Source of the DNA: an uncultured Corynebacterium sp. | GTDB taxonomy: Bacteria > Actinomycetota > Actinomycetes > Mycobacteriales > Mycobacteriaceae | Direction of reading: 5' to 3' | DNA length: 14,350 bases | NCBI GenBank assembly: GCA_946223355.1 | Contig: CAMIPB010000039.1 | Coordinates: 1-14,350, forward strand | In this document: piece by piece, positions 7,392-14,339 of the stretch | Position numbering within the stretch: the stretch's first letter is position 1 | Layout: each line of letters starts with the position of its first letter | Translations under genes and position numbers: made by a program | The notes under the pieces: model-generated | The model's input: the letters and a program-made list of their open reading frames with translations, nothing else | What the model was told of the DNA's origin: nothing | The model's database searches: none

Positions 7392-7402
7392 CCCAGTATT
7401 CC
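7374..7402 (-). promoter_or_regulatory. SigH-like promoter of the thioredoxin gene
   Basis: On the minus strand a -35 GGAAT (7398-7402) and a -10 GTTGAA (7374-7379) are separated by 18 bases up to the GTT. This matches the actinobacterial SigH/SigR pattern GGAA ... GTT with the usual spacing. Start of transcription would be near 7368, about 46 bases before the ATG. Thioredoxin genes are established members of this stress regulon, which supports the call. It has not been tested here. Confidence 0.65.
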
Positions 7403-7420
7403 ATAGATATAAAAAGACCC

Positions 7421-7449
7421 TTGCAATATACCCCTAGGGGGTATATCCT
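7421..7449 (+). promoter_or_regulatory. copZ-copA promoter with CsoR-type operator
   Basis: A -35 TTGCAA (7421-7426) and a -10 TATCCT (7444-7449) are 17 bases apart. Between and over them lies TATACCCCTAGGGGGTATA (7427-7445), a near-perfect palindrome of the C-tract/G-tract type bound by copper sensors of the CsoR family. Repressor bound there would block RNA polymerase, and Cu(I) would release it. The two genes downstream bind and export copper, which fits. No csoR gene is in the window. Confidence 0.8.
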
Positions 7450-7490
7450 GGTTTGTGTACAACCTGAATCTACTACCCAAAGGAGACACG

Positions 7491-7691
7491 ATGTCTACTA
7501 AAAACTACACCGTAGATGGCATGACCTGCGGCCACTGCGAAATGTCCGTCAAGGAAGAAATCGCCGAAATTAACGGCGTGGAGAATGTAACCGCGGACCA
7601 CGCGACTGGCGCTGTTACGGTCACCGGCACTGACTTCACTGATGAGCAAGTAGCAGCAGCCGTCACCGAAGCCGGTTACAGCCTCAAATAA
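7491..7691 (+). CDS. copZ: CopZ-like copper chaperone (66 aa)
   Basis: Single heavy-metal-associated (HMA) domain of ferredoxin-like fold. The metal site is GMTCGHC at residues 10-16, with Cys13 and Cys16 binding Cu(I). The length is normal for the family, and the pattern of alternating strands and helices (VENVTADHATGAVTV, then DEQVAAAVTEAGY) is intact. It probably hands copper to the ATPase encoded next. The ATG at 7491 is chosen because AAAGGAG lies seven bases before it; an in-frame ATG at 7455 lies at the predicted transcription start and lacks an RBS. It is the first gene behind the CsoR-type operator, followed by copA after 46 bases. Confidence 0.95.
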   Translation: MSTKNYTVDGMTCGHCEMSVKEEIAEINGVENVTADHATGAVTVTGTDFTDEQVAAAVTEAGYSLK

Positions 7692-7737
7692 CACCTCAAC
7701 ACAAACCAAACGCAAAACGAAAGAAGAAAACTTTCCT

Positions 7738-9984
7738 ATGCCCGCCACTGCCTCAAACTTGACTCATATTGATCTTGGCGTCACCGGTATGACTTGTACG
7801 TCATGCTCGTCCCGTGTAGAGCGCAAGCTCAATAAGATCGATGGAGTCACGTCAACGGTGAACTTTGCCACCGAGTCAGCAGCCGTGGACTTTGATCCCA
7901 ATAAGACCACGGTCGATGACCTCGTCAAAGTCATCCAGGGGGCGGGCTATGACGCGTTTGACAAAAGTCCGCAAAACCTCGAAAACGCCCCGTCCAATTC
8001 AGAAAATGAAGTAGACGCCACTGAGGCCGCCCGCGAGGCAGAAGCGACTGATTTACTTCACCGCACGCTCATCTCCGCCGTTCTAGGTCTGCCCATCATG
8101 GTGCTGTCCATGATTCCAGCTTGGCAGTTTCCTAACTGGCAATGGGCTTGCTTGGTACTCGCTACCATCGTTTACCTTCATGGCGGCGCACCGTTCCACA
8201 AAGCCACGTGGACCAACCTTAAACATGGCTCTTTCACCATGGACACGCTCATTTCGCTGGGCACCACGGCCGCCTATGTCTGGAGTCTGTGGGCACTGTT
8301 TTTTGGTACGGCTGGCGAACCGGGCATGACCATGCACATGGAGCTGTTTGCTAAACATTCTCATGGTGATGCTATTTACCTCGAGTCTGTAGCCATGGTT
8401 ATCACGTTCCTGCTGCTCGGGCGCTGGTTTGAAACAAAAGCAAAGGGACGTTCTTCTGCCGCGTTGCGCGCACTTCTCAATATGGGCGCAAAAGAAGCGT
8501 CCCTGCTCACCGAACAAGGCGAGCAAAGAGTCGCGGTCTCCTCACTAAAAGTGGGCGACGTCGTAGTTGTGCGCCCAGGTGAAAAGATTGCTGCCGACGG
8601 CCTTGTGCGTTCCGGCTCCTCAGCCATCGACGAATCCATGCTCACCGGCGAGTCCTTGCCCGTCGAGGTCACCAAAGGCTCACACGTCACCGGCGCTACC
8701 CTAAACACCTCCGGCCGCCTGGAAGTGGAACTTACCTCCGTGGGTGAAGACACAACTCTTTCCCAGATGGCGCGGTTGATGACCCAAGCTCAGGCGAACA
8801 AGGCTCCGGTTCAACGCCTCGTCGACCGCATTTCCCAGGTGTTTGTGCCGGTGGTCATCGTTATTTCGTTGCTCACTCTGGTGGCACACCTTCTCATAGG
8901 AACTGGCCTGACCGGAGCTTTCACCGCAGCGGTCGCGGTACTCATCATCGCCTGCCCGTGCGCTCTGGGCTTAGCAACGCCCACCGCGCTGCTCGTGGGC
9001 ACTGGACGCGGCGCGCAGCTCGGGTTGCTCATCAAAGGCCCCGAAGTGCTGGAGTCCACTAAGAAAGTAGACACCATCATCTTGGACAAGACCGGCACCA
9101 TCACCACTGGTTCGATGAGCGTGGAAGACACGGTAGGTGATGTACTCGCACTCGCAGCCGCCGTGGAGGCTGGCTCCGAGCACCCGATCGCACGCGCGAT
9201 TGTCGAAGCCGCAGAGGCTTCCAAGCAGCAGATTCCACAGGCAAGTGAATTCCACTCGGCTGCAGGCAGCGGCATCACCGCGCTTATCGACGGCCACGAG
9301 GTACACGTTGGCCGGCCCCGCACGCCGCTGGCACCGGGCAGCGATCTAGAAGTCTCCTACCGCGAGGCACAGCAGCGTGGGGCTACTCCCGTAGTAGTTG
9401 AGTATGACGGCACACCTAAAGGTCTGGTGATCGTGCGCGACGCAGTCAAAGAGACGTCGGCAAGCGCAATTGCTGAACTGAAGAAGCTGGGCCTGACTCC
9501 CCACCTGCTCACCGGTGACAACGCCGGTTCTGCACGTGCCGTCGCAGCTGAAGTAGGCATTGATGAAGCGCACGTAACCGCCGAAGTCATGCCGGAAGGA
9601 AAGCTGGACGCCATTCACACGCTGCAGGATGCTGGACATAATGTGGCCATGGTGGGTGATGGCGTCAACGATGCTGCCGCGCTTGCACAAGCTGAGCTGG
9701 GTCTGGCCATGGGTGCTGGAACAGATGTTGCTATCGAAGCTGCAGACATAACCGTAATGAACAATGACCTTAAATCGGTGGTCAATGCCATCAGGTTGGC
9801 GCGGAAGACTCTGGCAACGATTAAGGAAAACCTCTTTTGGGCTTTCGCCTATAACGTCATTTTGATTCCAGTAGCTGCGTTAGGCTTGCTCAACCCTATG
9901 CTTGCTGGGCTAGCCATGGCATTGAGTTCGGTATTCGTGGTTTCAAACTCACTAAGGCTCACACGGTTTAAACCTATAAATTAG
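7738..9984 (+). CDS. copA: Copper-exporting P1B-type ATPase (748 aa)
   Basis: Pumps Cu(I) out across the cytoplasmic membrane using ATP. Domains in order: N-terminal HMA domain with GMTCTSC (17-23); four hydrophobic segments (about 108-230); actuator domain with TGES (303-306); membrane Cys pair CPC (406-408); phosphorylation motif DKTGT with Asp450; SEHPIARA with the nucleotide-binding His482-Pro483; TGDN (592-595); GDGVNDAAA (640-648). In the last two helices, Asn698, Tyr705-Asn706 and MALSS (727-731) are the P1B-1 signature for Cu(I). A His/Met-rich stretch (MTMHMELFAKHSHGD, about 197-211) lies between the second and third segments and could face outside. The length is normal. The RBS is weak (GAAAGAAG), so coupling to copZ may help. 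Expression should follow copper through the upstream operator. Confidence 0.96.
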   Translation: MPATASNLTHIDLGVTGMTCTSCSSRVERKLNKIDGVTSTVNFATESAAVDFDPNKTTVDDLVKVIQGAGYDAFDKSPQNLENAPSNSENEVDATEAAREAEATDLLHRTLISAVLGLPIMVLSMIPAWQFPNWQWACLVLATIVYLHGGAPFHKATWTNLKHGSFTMDTLISLGTTAAYVWSLWALFFGTAGEPGMTMHMELFAKHSHGDAIYLESVAMVITFLLLGRWFETKAKGRSSAALRALLNMGAKEASLLTEQGEQRVAVSSLKVGDVVVVRPGEKIAADGLVRSGSSAIDESMLTGESLPVEVTKGSHVTGATLNTSGRLEVELTSVGEDTTLSQMARLMTQAQANKAPVQRLVDRISQVFVPVVIVISLLTLVAHLLIGTGLTGAFTAAVAVLIIACPCALGLATPTALLVGTGRGAQLGLLIKGPEVLESTKKVDTIILDKTGTITTGSMSVEDTVGDVLALAAAVEAGSEHPIARAIVEAAEASKQQIPQASEFHSAAGSGITALIDGHEVHVGRPRTPLAPGSDLEVSYREAQQRGATPVVVEYDGTPKGLVIVRDAVKETSASAIAELKKLGLTPHLLTGDNAGSARAVAAEVGIDEAHVTAEVMPEGKLDAIHTLQDAGHNVAMVGDGVNDAAALAQAELGLAMGAGTDVAIEAADITVMNNDLKSVVNAIRLARKTLATIKENLFWAFAYNVILIPVAALGLLNPMLAGLAMALSSVFVVSNSLRLTRFKPIN

Positions 9985-9998
9985 ACATCAATAAATTA
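9976..9998 (+). repeat. Short direct repeat ahead of niaP
   Basis: ATAAATTA occurs at 9976-9983 (the end of copA) and again at 9991-9998, fifteen bases apart, just after the perfect palindrome GGTTTAAACC (9965-9974). The region is AT-rich and contains TATAAA and TAAACT, either of which could serve as a -10 for niaP. A promoter here is a guess. Confidence 0.3.
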
Positions 9999-10010
9999 AA
10001 CTCTGTGTCC

Positions 10011-11372
10011 ATGACTACGATGGACAGCCGCAACACTCCCACTCTCACGCGCAATGAGCGCTTAGACCGGCTGCCACTGACCAAAAAGCACAAGAAGCTT
10101 TTACTCGGGTCCGGCGTTGGTTGGGCACTGGATGCCATGGACGTTGGCCTCGTCTCATTTATCATGGCTGCCCTCACAGTGCACTGGGGCTTAAGCAAAA
10201 CGGAGACTTCCTGGCTGGCTTCAGCAGGATTCATTGGAATGGCCATAGGCGCAACGCTGGGCGGATTGCTGGCCGATAAGATTGGCCGCCGCCAAGTTTT
10301 TGCCATCACTTTGCTGGTATATGGCCTAGCCACCGGAGCCTCAGCTTTGGCCACCGGCCTAGGCGTATTGATTGCCCTACGCTTTGTGGTCGGCCTTGGC
10401 CTGGGCGCCGAACTTCCGGTTGCTTCTACCTTGGTTTCTGAGTTTGCACCCCGAAGAATCCGCGGGAGCATGGTGGTGCTGCTTGAAGCTTTTTGGGCCG
10501 TAGGCTGGATCATGGCAGCAGTGATTGGAACCTTCATGGTCGGCGCATCTGACAATGGCTGGCGTTGGGCGCTGGCCATGGGCATGGTTCCTGCATTCTA
10601 CGCCCTCTACGTCCGCCTAGGGTTGCCGGAATCGGTCCGCTACCTCGAGTCCCGCGGCAAGCACACAGAAGCAGAGTCCATCGTAGAATCCTTTGAAGCT
10701 GAGGTTCCTGAGGCAAAACTGCGCCAATTATCTGTCGAGGAAGAAAAAGAAACTGAACTTCAGGTTCGCGATGCCGCAATGGACGCAACAAGCATCTTTG
10801 CCCCTTCAGTCCGTGCACGCACCATCGCATTGTGGATCGTGTGGTTCTGCGTGAACTTCTCCTACTACGGCGCGTTTATCTGGATTCCATCCCTTTTAGT
10901 CGCGGACGGATTCACTCTGGTGAAGTCATTTACCTTCACCCTGATCATCACTCTTGCTCAGCTACCGGGCTATGCCGTCGCAGCCTGGCTGGTAGAGGCA
11001 TGGGGTCGCCGTTCCACACTTGCGTTGCTACTGTTTGGGTCCGCACTTTCTGCCGGGCTGTACGGCACAGCAGATTCTGAAACGATGATTATTGTAGCCG
11101 GCTGCCTACTTAGTTTCTTTAACCTCGGGGCATGGGGAGCTCTCTATGCCATCGGCCCTGAGCTCTACCCTGCCCATATTCGCGGTGCTGGCACTGGTTC
11201 CGCAGCTGGTTTTGGTCGGATTGCATCCATCCTTGCCCCACTCGCGGTTCCGTTCATCCTGGGCCAATGGTCCGCTCCAGTTCTCTTCAGCGTCTTCGCT
11301 GTTTCCTTTGCCATTGCTGCGGTCGCCGCGTGGACACTACCTGAGCAGAACAAAAAGGCTTTAGACAGTTAA
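10011..11372 (+). CDS. niaP: MFS niacin/nicotinamide transporter, NiaP-like (453 aa)
   Basis: Twelve-helix major facilitator protein. The segments GWALDAMDVGLVSFI, GAELPVASTLVSE, IVWFCVNFSYYGAFIW, AQLPGYAVAAWLVE and LLSFFNLGAWGALYA match my memory of Bacillus subtilis NiaP closely, along with the N-terminal RLDRLP. MFS motif A is GLLADKIGRR. Its role would be uptake of nicotinate or nicotinamide for NAD synthesis. The start is uncertain: GTG 10005, ATG 10011 and ATG 10020 are all possible, and no Shine-Dalgarno is visible. TAAACT (9997-10002) could be a -10 for a leaderless mRNA beginning near 10011. It lies 26 bases behind copA, so it may also be reached by the copper transcript. Substrate by remembered similarity only. 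Confidence 0.85.
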   Translation: MTTMDSRNTPTLTRNERLDRLPLTKKHKKLLLGSGVGWALDAMDVGLVSFIMAALTVHWGLSKTETSWLASAGFIGMAIGATLGGLLADKIGRRQVFAITLLVYGLATGASALATGLGVLIALRFVVGLGLGAELPVASTLVSEFAPRRIRGSMVVLLEAFWAVGWIMAAVIGTFMVGASDNGWRWALAMGMVPAFYALYVRLGLPESVRYLESRGKHTEAESIVESFEAEVPEAKLRQLSVEEEKETELQVRDAAMDATSIFAPSVRARTIALWIVWFCVNFSYYGAFIWIPSLLVADGFTLVKSFTFTLIITLAQLPGYAVAAWLVEAWGRRSTLALLLFGSALSAGLYGTADSETMIIVAGCLLSFFNLGAWGALYAIGPELYPAHIRGAGTGSAAGFGRIASILAPLAVPFILGQWSAPVLFSVFAVSFAIAAVAAWTLPEQNKKALDS

Positions 11373-11389
11373 TAGACCATAAGGTTCTT

Positions 11390-11569
11390 TTATGCGAAGA
11401 GGCGCTGGAAAAAGTTGAGCTTTGGAGCTGCATCTTCAATATCGCGAATATCTCGCGGCATGTTCAGCAGCATCGTAGAACGCTCAGTGTGCGCTACCGT
11501 GATGTCTTCAGACAGCGAGGCCAGGGTGCTTGCGCACGCCGCCTTAGTGTTAACGGTGCGAATAGTCAT
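11390..11569 (-). CDS. Unrecognised small protein (59 aa)
   Basis: I do not recognise this protein. It begins MTIRTVNTKAACASTLASL and ends LNFFQRLFA. There is no membrane segment or signal peptide. It has two Cys-free halves except for a single Cys at residue 12, an acidic middle (PRDIRDIEDA) and an aromatic C-terminus. Reality is supported by AGGAGG ten bases before the ATG, by a plausible promoter 81 bases upstream, and by filling the otherwise empty space between niaP and dnaB. It converges with niaP, with only 17 bases between the stops. An in-frame TAA ends it. It could be a small regulatory or binding protein; no function is assigned. Confidence 0.7.
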   Translation of the reverse strand: MTIRTVNTKAACASTLASLSEDITVAHTERSTMLLNMPRDIRDIEDAAPKLNFFQRLFA

Positions 11570-11852
11570 GTCTTTGGTCCCTCCTCAAACTGTCGTACAT
11601 CAGGTTTCAAAGTGTCACGTATCTCACGTGCTTTTTACTTGCACTACCTAATGTAGAGGGATTATCCTCGCCTGTCACCGTTGGTAAGGCTTTACTTAGT
11701 AATGACGCCCTAAAATAGGCAAGCCTAAGCGGCCCGAAGAAATTGCAGGTAGATGCATTTTGGGCAATCTGCGTACAACCGGTCCAGGCTCAGGCACCCG
11801 AACAGAAGTGATAGAAATCACATTTTGGCCACTTCCGCTGGAGTCACCAGGT
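11570..11852. other. Intergenic region between dnaB and the 59-aa gene
   Basis: No further gene is supported here. It holds the small gene's candidate promoter and two short dyads: CACGT-ATCTC-ACGTG (11616-11630), which lies in the predicted 5' leader, and TAGGC-AA-GCCTA (11716-11727), which partly matches a DtxR iron box. A weak GTGAT-AGAA-ATCAC hairpin (11808-11821) follows the dnaB stop, but no convincing dnaB terminator is seen. Confidence 0.5.
11650..11678 (-). promoter_or_regulatory. Candidate promoter of the 59-aa gene
   Basis: On the minus strand, GTGACA (11673-11678) and TACATT (11650-11655) are 17 bases apart, fair matches to the housekeeping -35 and -10. Start would be near 11643, giving a leader of about 74 bases. 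Confidence 0.45.
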
Positions 11853-13313
11853 TTAACCACGCGCCATATTTACGAACTTGGAATAGTGCAACTGGTGAGC
11901 GACCGGGATAGTGTCAATCGGTCCACCACGGTGCTTGGCCAAAATAATATCTGCCTCACCCGCGCGTTCATTGTCACGGTCTTGAGAGTCCGGACGATAC
12001 AGCAACATAACGATATCGGCGTCCTGCTCCAAGGAACCCGACTCACGAAGGTCAGCGAGCTGCGGCTTCTTATCTGTACGCGCTTCTGGACCACGGTTCA
12101 GCTGCGAAATAGCAATAACTGGTACGTCCAGTTCCTTAGCCAGCAGTTTAAGCTGGCGAGAAAACTCGGAGACCTCTTGCTGACGCGACTCGACACGCTT
12201 TCCGGAACTCAGCAGCTGCATATAGTCCAATACCACTAAATCCAACCCGACATCCTGTGAAAGCTTGCGGGCCTTGGTGCGAATCTCCATCATCGTGAGG
12301 TTCGGAGAATCGTCAATGTACAGAGGAGCTGATCCCACCTTCTCAAAGGTGTCAGTAAGTTTTTCCCAATCCTCTGCCTGCACCTTGCCACCGCGCATGT
12401 CTGACAGCTTAACTTCTGCCTCTGCGGACATCAGGCGCATAACTATTTCCTCCGCGGACATTTCCAAGGAGAAAATGACGGACGTCTTTCCGTGGCGAAT
12501 TGAGGCTTCACGCATAAAGTCCATGGCCAAGGTCGACTTACCCACACCCGGACGGGCCGCGATGATAATCATCTGACCGCCACGCAGACCACTCGTCAGC
12601 TCATCAAGATCAAAGAATCCTGTTGGAACGCCAACCTCGGCTCCACCATTTTGCTGAAGACTGATAAGTGTTTTAACCGTGGGATCAATCAAGGTGCCCA
12701 ACACCTGATAATCAGTAGCAGTGTGACGCTGACCCACCGCAAAAATCTCTTGCTGAGCGCGATCTACAACGTCGTTGACCTCCGCATCAACCTCACCTTC
12801 AAAGCCCAGCTGCACCACTCTCGTACCCGCATCAACAAGGTTGCGGTAGACAGCCTTCTCAGCCACAATCTCCGCGTAATGCAACGCGTTAGCTGCGCTG
12901 GGAACACTCGCAAGCAATGTGTGAAGGTAAGGCGCCCCACCAATGCGCTCCAAATCACCCTGCCTGTCCAACCGGTTGGCAAGCAAAACAACATCCATGT
13001 TGTCGGACTCACTCGATTGACGCAGAATCGCCTCGTAGATGATCCGATTGGCCGGGACATAAAAGTCCTCCGGCCTCAGGACACTCGTCACATCAGTTAG
13101 CACACGCGGGCTCAACATCATCGCGCCCAGCACGCTGCGTTCCGCATCTACGTCCTGGGGCGGACGGCGCATTTCCAAAAAAGACTGAGGATCTACGTCC
13201 CTACGTCCACTGCGGGAATAGTTCTTCTTCCCACCGGAAAAACCCTCCGACTCGAACGACGGCTCAGGCGGGAAGTTTGAGTCGTCGAACGATGCCTCGA
13301 GATTACTAGCCAA
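11853..13313 (-). CDS. dnaB: Replicative DNA helicase DnaB (486 aa)
   Basis: Hexameric helicase that unwinds DNA at the replication fork. An N-terminal helical domain (about 52-200) is followed by the RecA-like motor: Walker A ARPGVGKST (253-261), SLEMSAEEI (282-290), Walker B LVVLDYMQLL with Asp363, SQLNR (403-407) and the KHRGG arginine-finger region (460-464). The first 50 residues are a hydrophilic, Phe/Pro/Glu-rich extension and look disordered. No intein interrupts the motor, unlike some mycobacterial DnaB proteins. The start is a TTG (13313) with AGGAAGG eight bases upstream; no ATG is nearby in frame. The usual partner gene rplI lies upstream, but 573 bases away. Confidence 0.97.
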   Translation of the reverse strand: MASNLEASFDDSNFPPEPSFESEGFSGGKKNYSRSGRRDVDPQSFLEMRRPPQDVDAERSVLGAMMLSPRVLTDVTSVLRPEDFYVPANRIIYEAILRQSSESDNMDVVLLANRLDRQGDLERIGGAPYLHTLLASVPSAANALHYAEIVAEKAVYRNLVDAGTRVVQLGFEGEVDAEVNDVVDRAQQEIFAVGQRHTATDYQVLGTLIDPTVKTLISLQQNGGAEVGVPTGFFDLDELTSGLRGGQMIIIAARPGVGKSTLAMDFMREASIRHGKTSVIFSLEMSAEEIVMRLMSAEAEVKLSDMRGGKVQAEDWEKLTDTFEKVGSAPLYIDDSPNLTMMEIRTKARKLSQDVGLDLVVLDYMQLLSSGKRVESRQQEVSEFSRQLKLLAKELDVPVIAISQLNRGPEARTDKKPQLADLRESGSLEQDADIVMLLYRPDSQDRDNERAGEADIILAKHRGGPIDTIPVAHQLHYSKFVNMARG

Positions 13314-13443
13314 TGTGGGATCCTTCCTGAAATTTACGTTGCTAAACGTGTCTTAAAAGTGGTTCTCGGCGAAGTTAGTAATGAGTCTAGTCTGGCTTCA
13401 GACAAACCCAACCCGGGGTAATTTTTCAGCGACTAGAGGCAAG

Positions 13444-13597
13444 TTGTCCACAGGTACTGTCCCCAACAACGCATCTGTGTGGGCTTTTAACAATGCTTTG
13501 GCCACGTGGCCTGTGGAGAACTTGTGGATAAAGACGGCAAATATCCGGAACCAAACACAAAACCCACAGGTCAAAGGCGGTATTTCCCTGTGAACAA
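13444..13597. promoter_or_regulatory. DnaA-box-like sites, distal group
   Basis: Four nine-base sites: TTGTCCACA on plus (13444-13452); TTCTCCACA on minus (13512-13520); TTATCCACA on minus, an exact consensus (13523-13531); TTGTTCACA on minus (13589-13597). The two middle ones are only two bases apart. TTGTCCACA is a favoured form in high-GC actinobacteria. Binding by DnaA is inferred. Confidence 0.6.
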
Positions 13598-13713
13598 ATC
13601 CATGCAAGGATGTGATTAACTAGCACTACCTGCGCTTGCGCGATGCCTAAAAACTAGATGAATCGTTGACCTGCGGGAACTGAAAGGTTAATTTGTGACA
13701 AACTCGACAAAAG

Positions 13714-13742
13714 TTATCCACAGGCTACGCGAGTTATCCACA
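13714..13742 (+). promoter_or_regulatory. Pair of exact DnaA boxes
   Basis: TTATCCACA at 13714-13722 and again at 13734-13742, same strand, starts exactly 20 bases apart, about two helical turns. Both are extended to AGTTATCCACAG. This would let two DnaA molecules bind on the same face of the DNA. Confidence 0.7.
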
Positions 13743-13775
13743 GAAACATAAGAGAAGCCAAATTGCCCAAGAAAC

Positions 13776-13841
13776 GCTTAAGCCCCGCGACCCTCAAGAG
13801 TCACATCCCTTTCGGGCTCTTGACGGTTGCGGGGCTTAAGC
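13776..13841. terminator. Long hairpin downstream of rplI
   Basis: GCTTAAGCCCCGC pairs perfectly with GCGGGGCTTAAGC. Pairing continues through GACC/GGTT (one G-U) and, after a C-C mismatch, TCAAGAG/CTCTTGA. A small CCC-GGG stem may close the loop. In total about 24 pairs. On the minus strand GTTTCTT follows, so it probably ends the rplI transcript about 45 bases after the stop. It is far longer than a usual terminator. Confidence 0.65.
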
Positions 13842-13886
13842 TTGCTGTTGTCGTTGGGTCTTATTGACCGTCGTTATCTACTTGTA

Positions 13887-14339
13887 TTAAGCAGATACGA
13901 CCGAGAAGTTAACCTTGCCGAGAACGTCAGCGTGTAGCTTGAGCTCGACCTGGTAGTTGCCCGTCTTCTTGACTAGGCCCTTTGGCATGTTGATTACACG
14001 CTTGTCCAGCTTTGGACCGCCAGCAGCTGCTACTGCCTCGACAATGTCCGCAGCGGAAACGGAACCGAACAGCTTGCCGTTCTCAGAGGTCTTAACCTTA
14101 ACGGTTACGTCCTTGAGCTGCTCGAGCTGGTTGCGGACCTCACGTGCGTGATCCAAGTCGCGGATCGCACGTGCTTCCTGAGCGCGCTTGATGCCTTCAA
14201 TCTGCTTCTCAGCACCACGGGTAGCTACGATAGCCAAGCCGCGTGGAAGCAGGTAGTTACGTCCGTAGCCGTCCTTAACCTCAACAATTTCGCCTGGGGC
14301 GCCGAGGTTCTCAACGGCAGCGGTGAGGATCAGCTTCAT
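13887..14339 (-). CDS. rplI: 50S ribosomal protein L9 (150 aa)
   Basis: Binds 23S rRNA in the large subunit and extends along the ribosome surface. The N-terminal rRNA-binding domain (MKLILTAAVENLGAPGEIVEVKDGYGRNYLLPRG) is complete and highly typical. It is followed by the long connecting helix (about 41-78, EKQIEGIKRAQEARAI) and the C-terminal domain ending in LHADVLGKVNFSVV. The length is normal. GGCAGGGATC before the ATG supplies a moderate RBS. Upstream, outside the window, rpsF and ssb are expected on the same strand by analogy with other bacteria. Confidence 0.98.
   Translation of the reverse strand: MKLILTAAVENLGAPGEIVEVKDGYGRNYLLPRGLAIVATRGAEKQIEGIKRAQEARAIRDLDHAREVRNQLEQLKDVTVKVKTSENGKLFGSVSAADIVEAVAAAGGPKLDKRVINMPKGLVKKTGNYQVELKLHADVLGKVNFSVVSA

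Larger units (their letters stand above)
13314..13886. other. Long non-coding gap between rplI and dnaB with DnaA-box cluster
   Basis: No convincing gene lies in these 573 bases; open frames here have no RBS and cross the DnaA-like boxes. It holds six DnaA-box-like sites, the perfect palindrome GCCACGTGGC (13501-13510), GCGC-TT-GCGC (13632-13641) and the long hairpin near rplI. The dnaB promoter should lie at the dnaB end, but no clear one is seen. Confidence 0.6.

Noticed and set aside
7455..7490. Upstream ATG at 7455 for copZ
   Set aside because: It coincides with the predicted transcription start and lacks an RBS; ATG 7491 has AAAGGAG and gives the normal HMA domain start.
11760..12239. 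Plus-strand frame of 159 codons opposite dnaB
   Set aside because: It is antisense to the well-conserved motor domain of DnaB and has no coding features of its own.
13389..13402. GTCTG-GCTT-CAGAC hairpin upstream of dnaB
   Set aside because: Only five pairs and no T run on either side; too weak to call a terminator.
13381..13607. Open frames of about 70 codons on both strands in the rplI-dnaB gap
   Set aside because: No RBS, atypical composition, and both cross several DnaA boxes.
13444..13742. The DnaA-box cluster as the main chromosomal origin
   Set aside because: In actinobacteria oriC lies between dnaA and dnaN, neither of which is here, and no clear AT-rich unwinding region is seen. 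A secondary or regulatory role is more likely.
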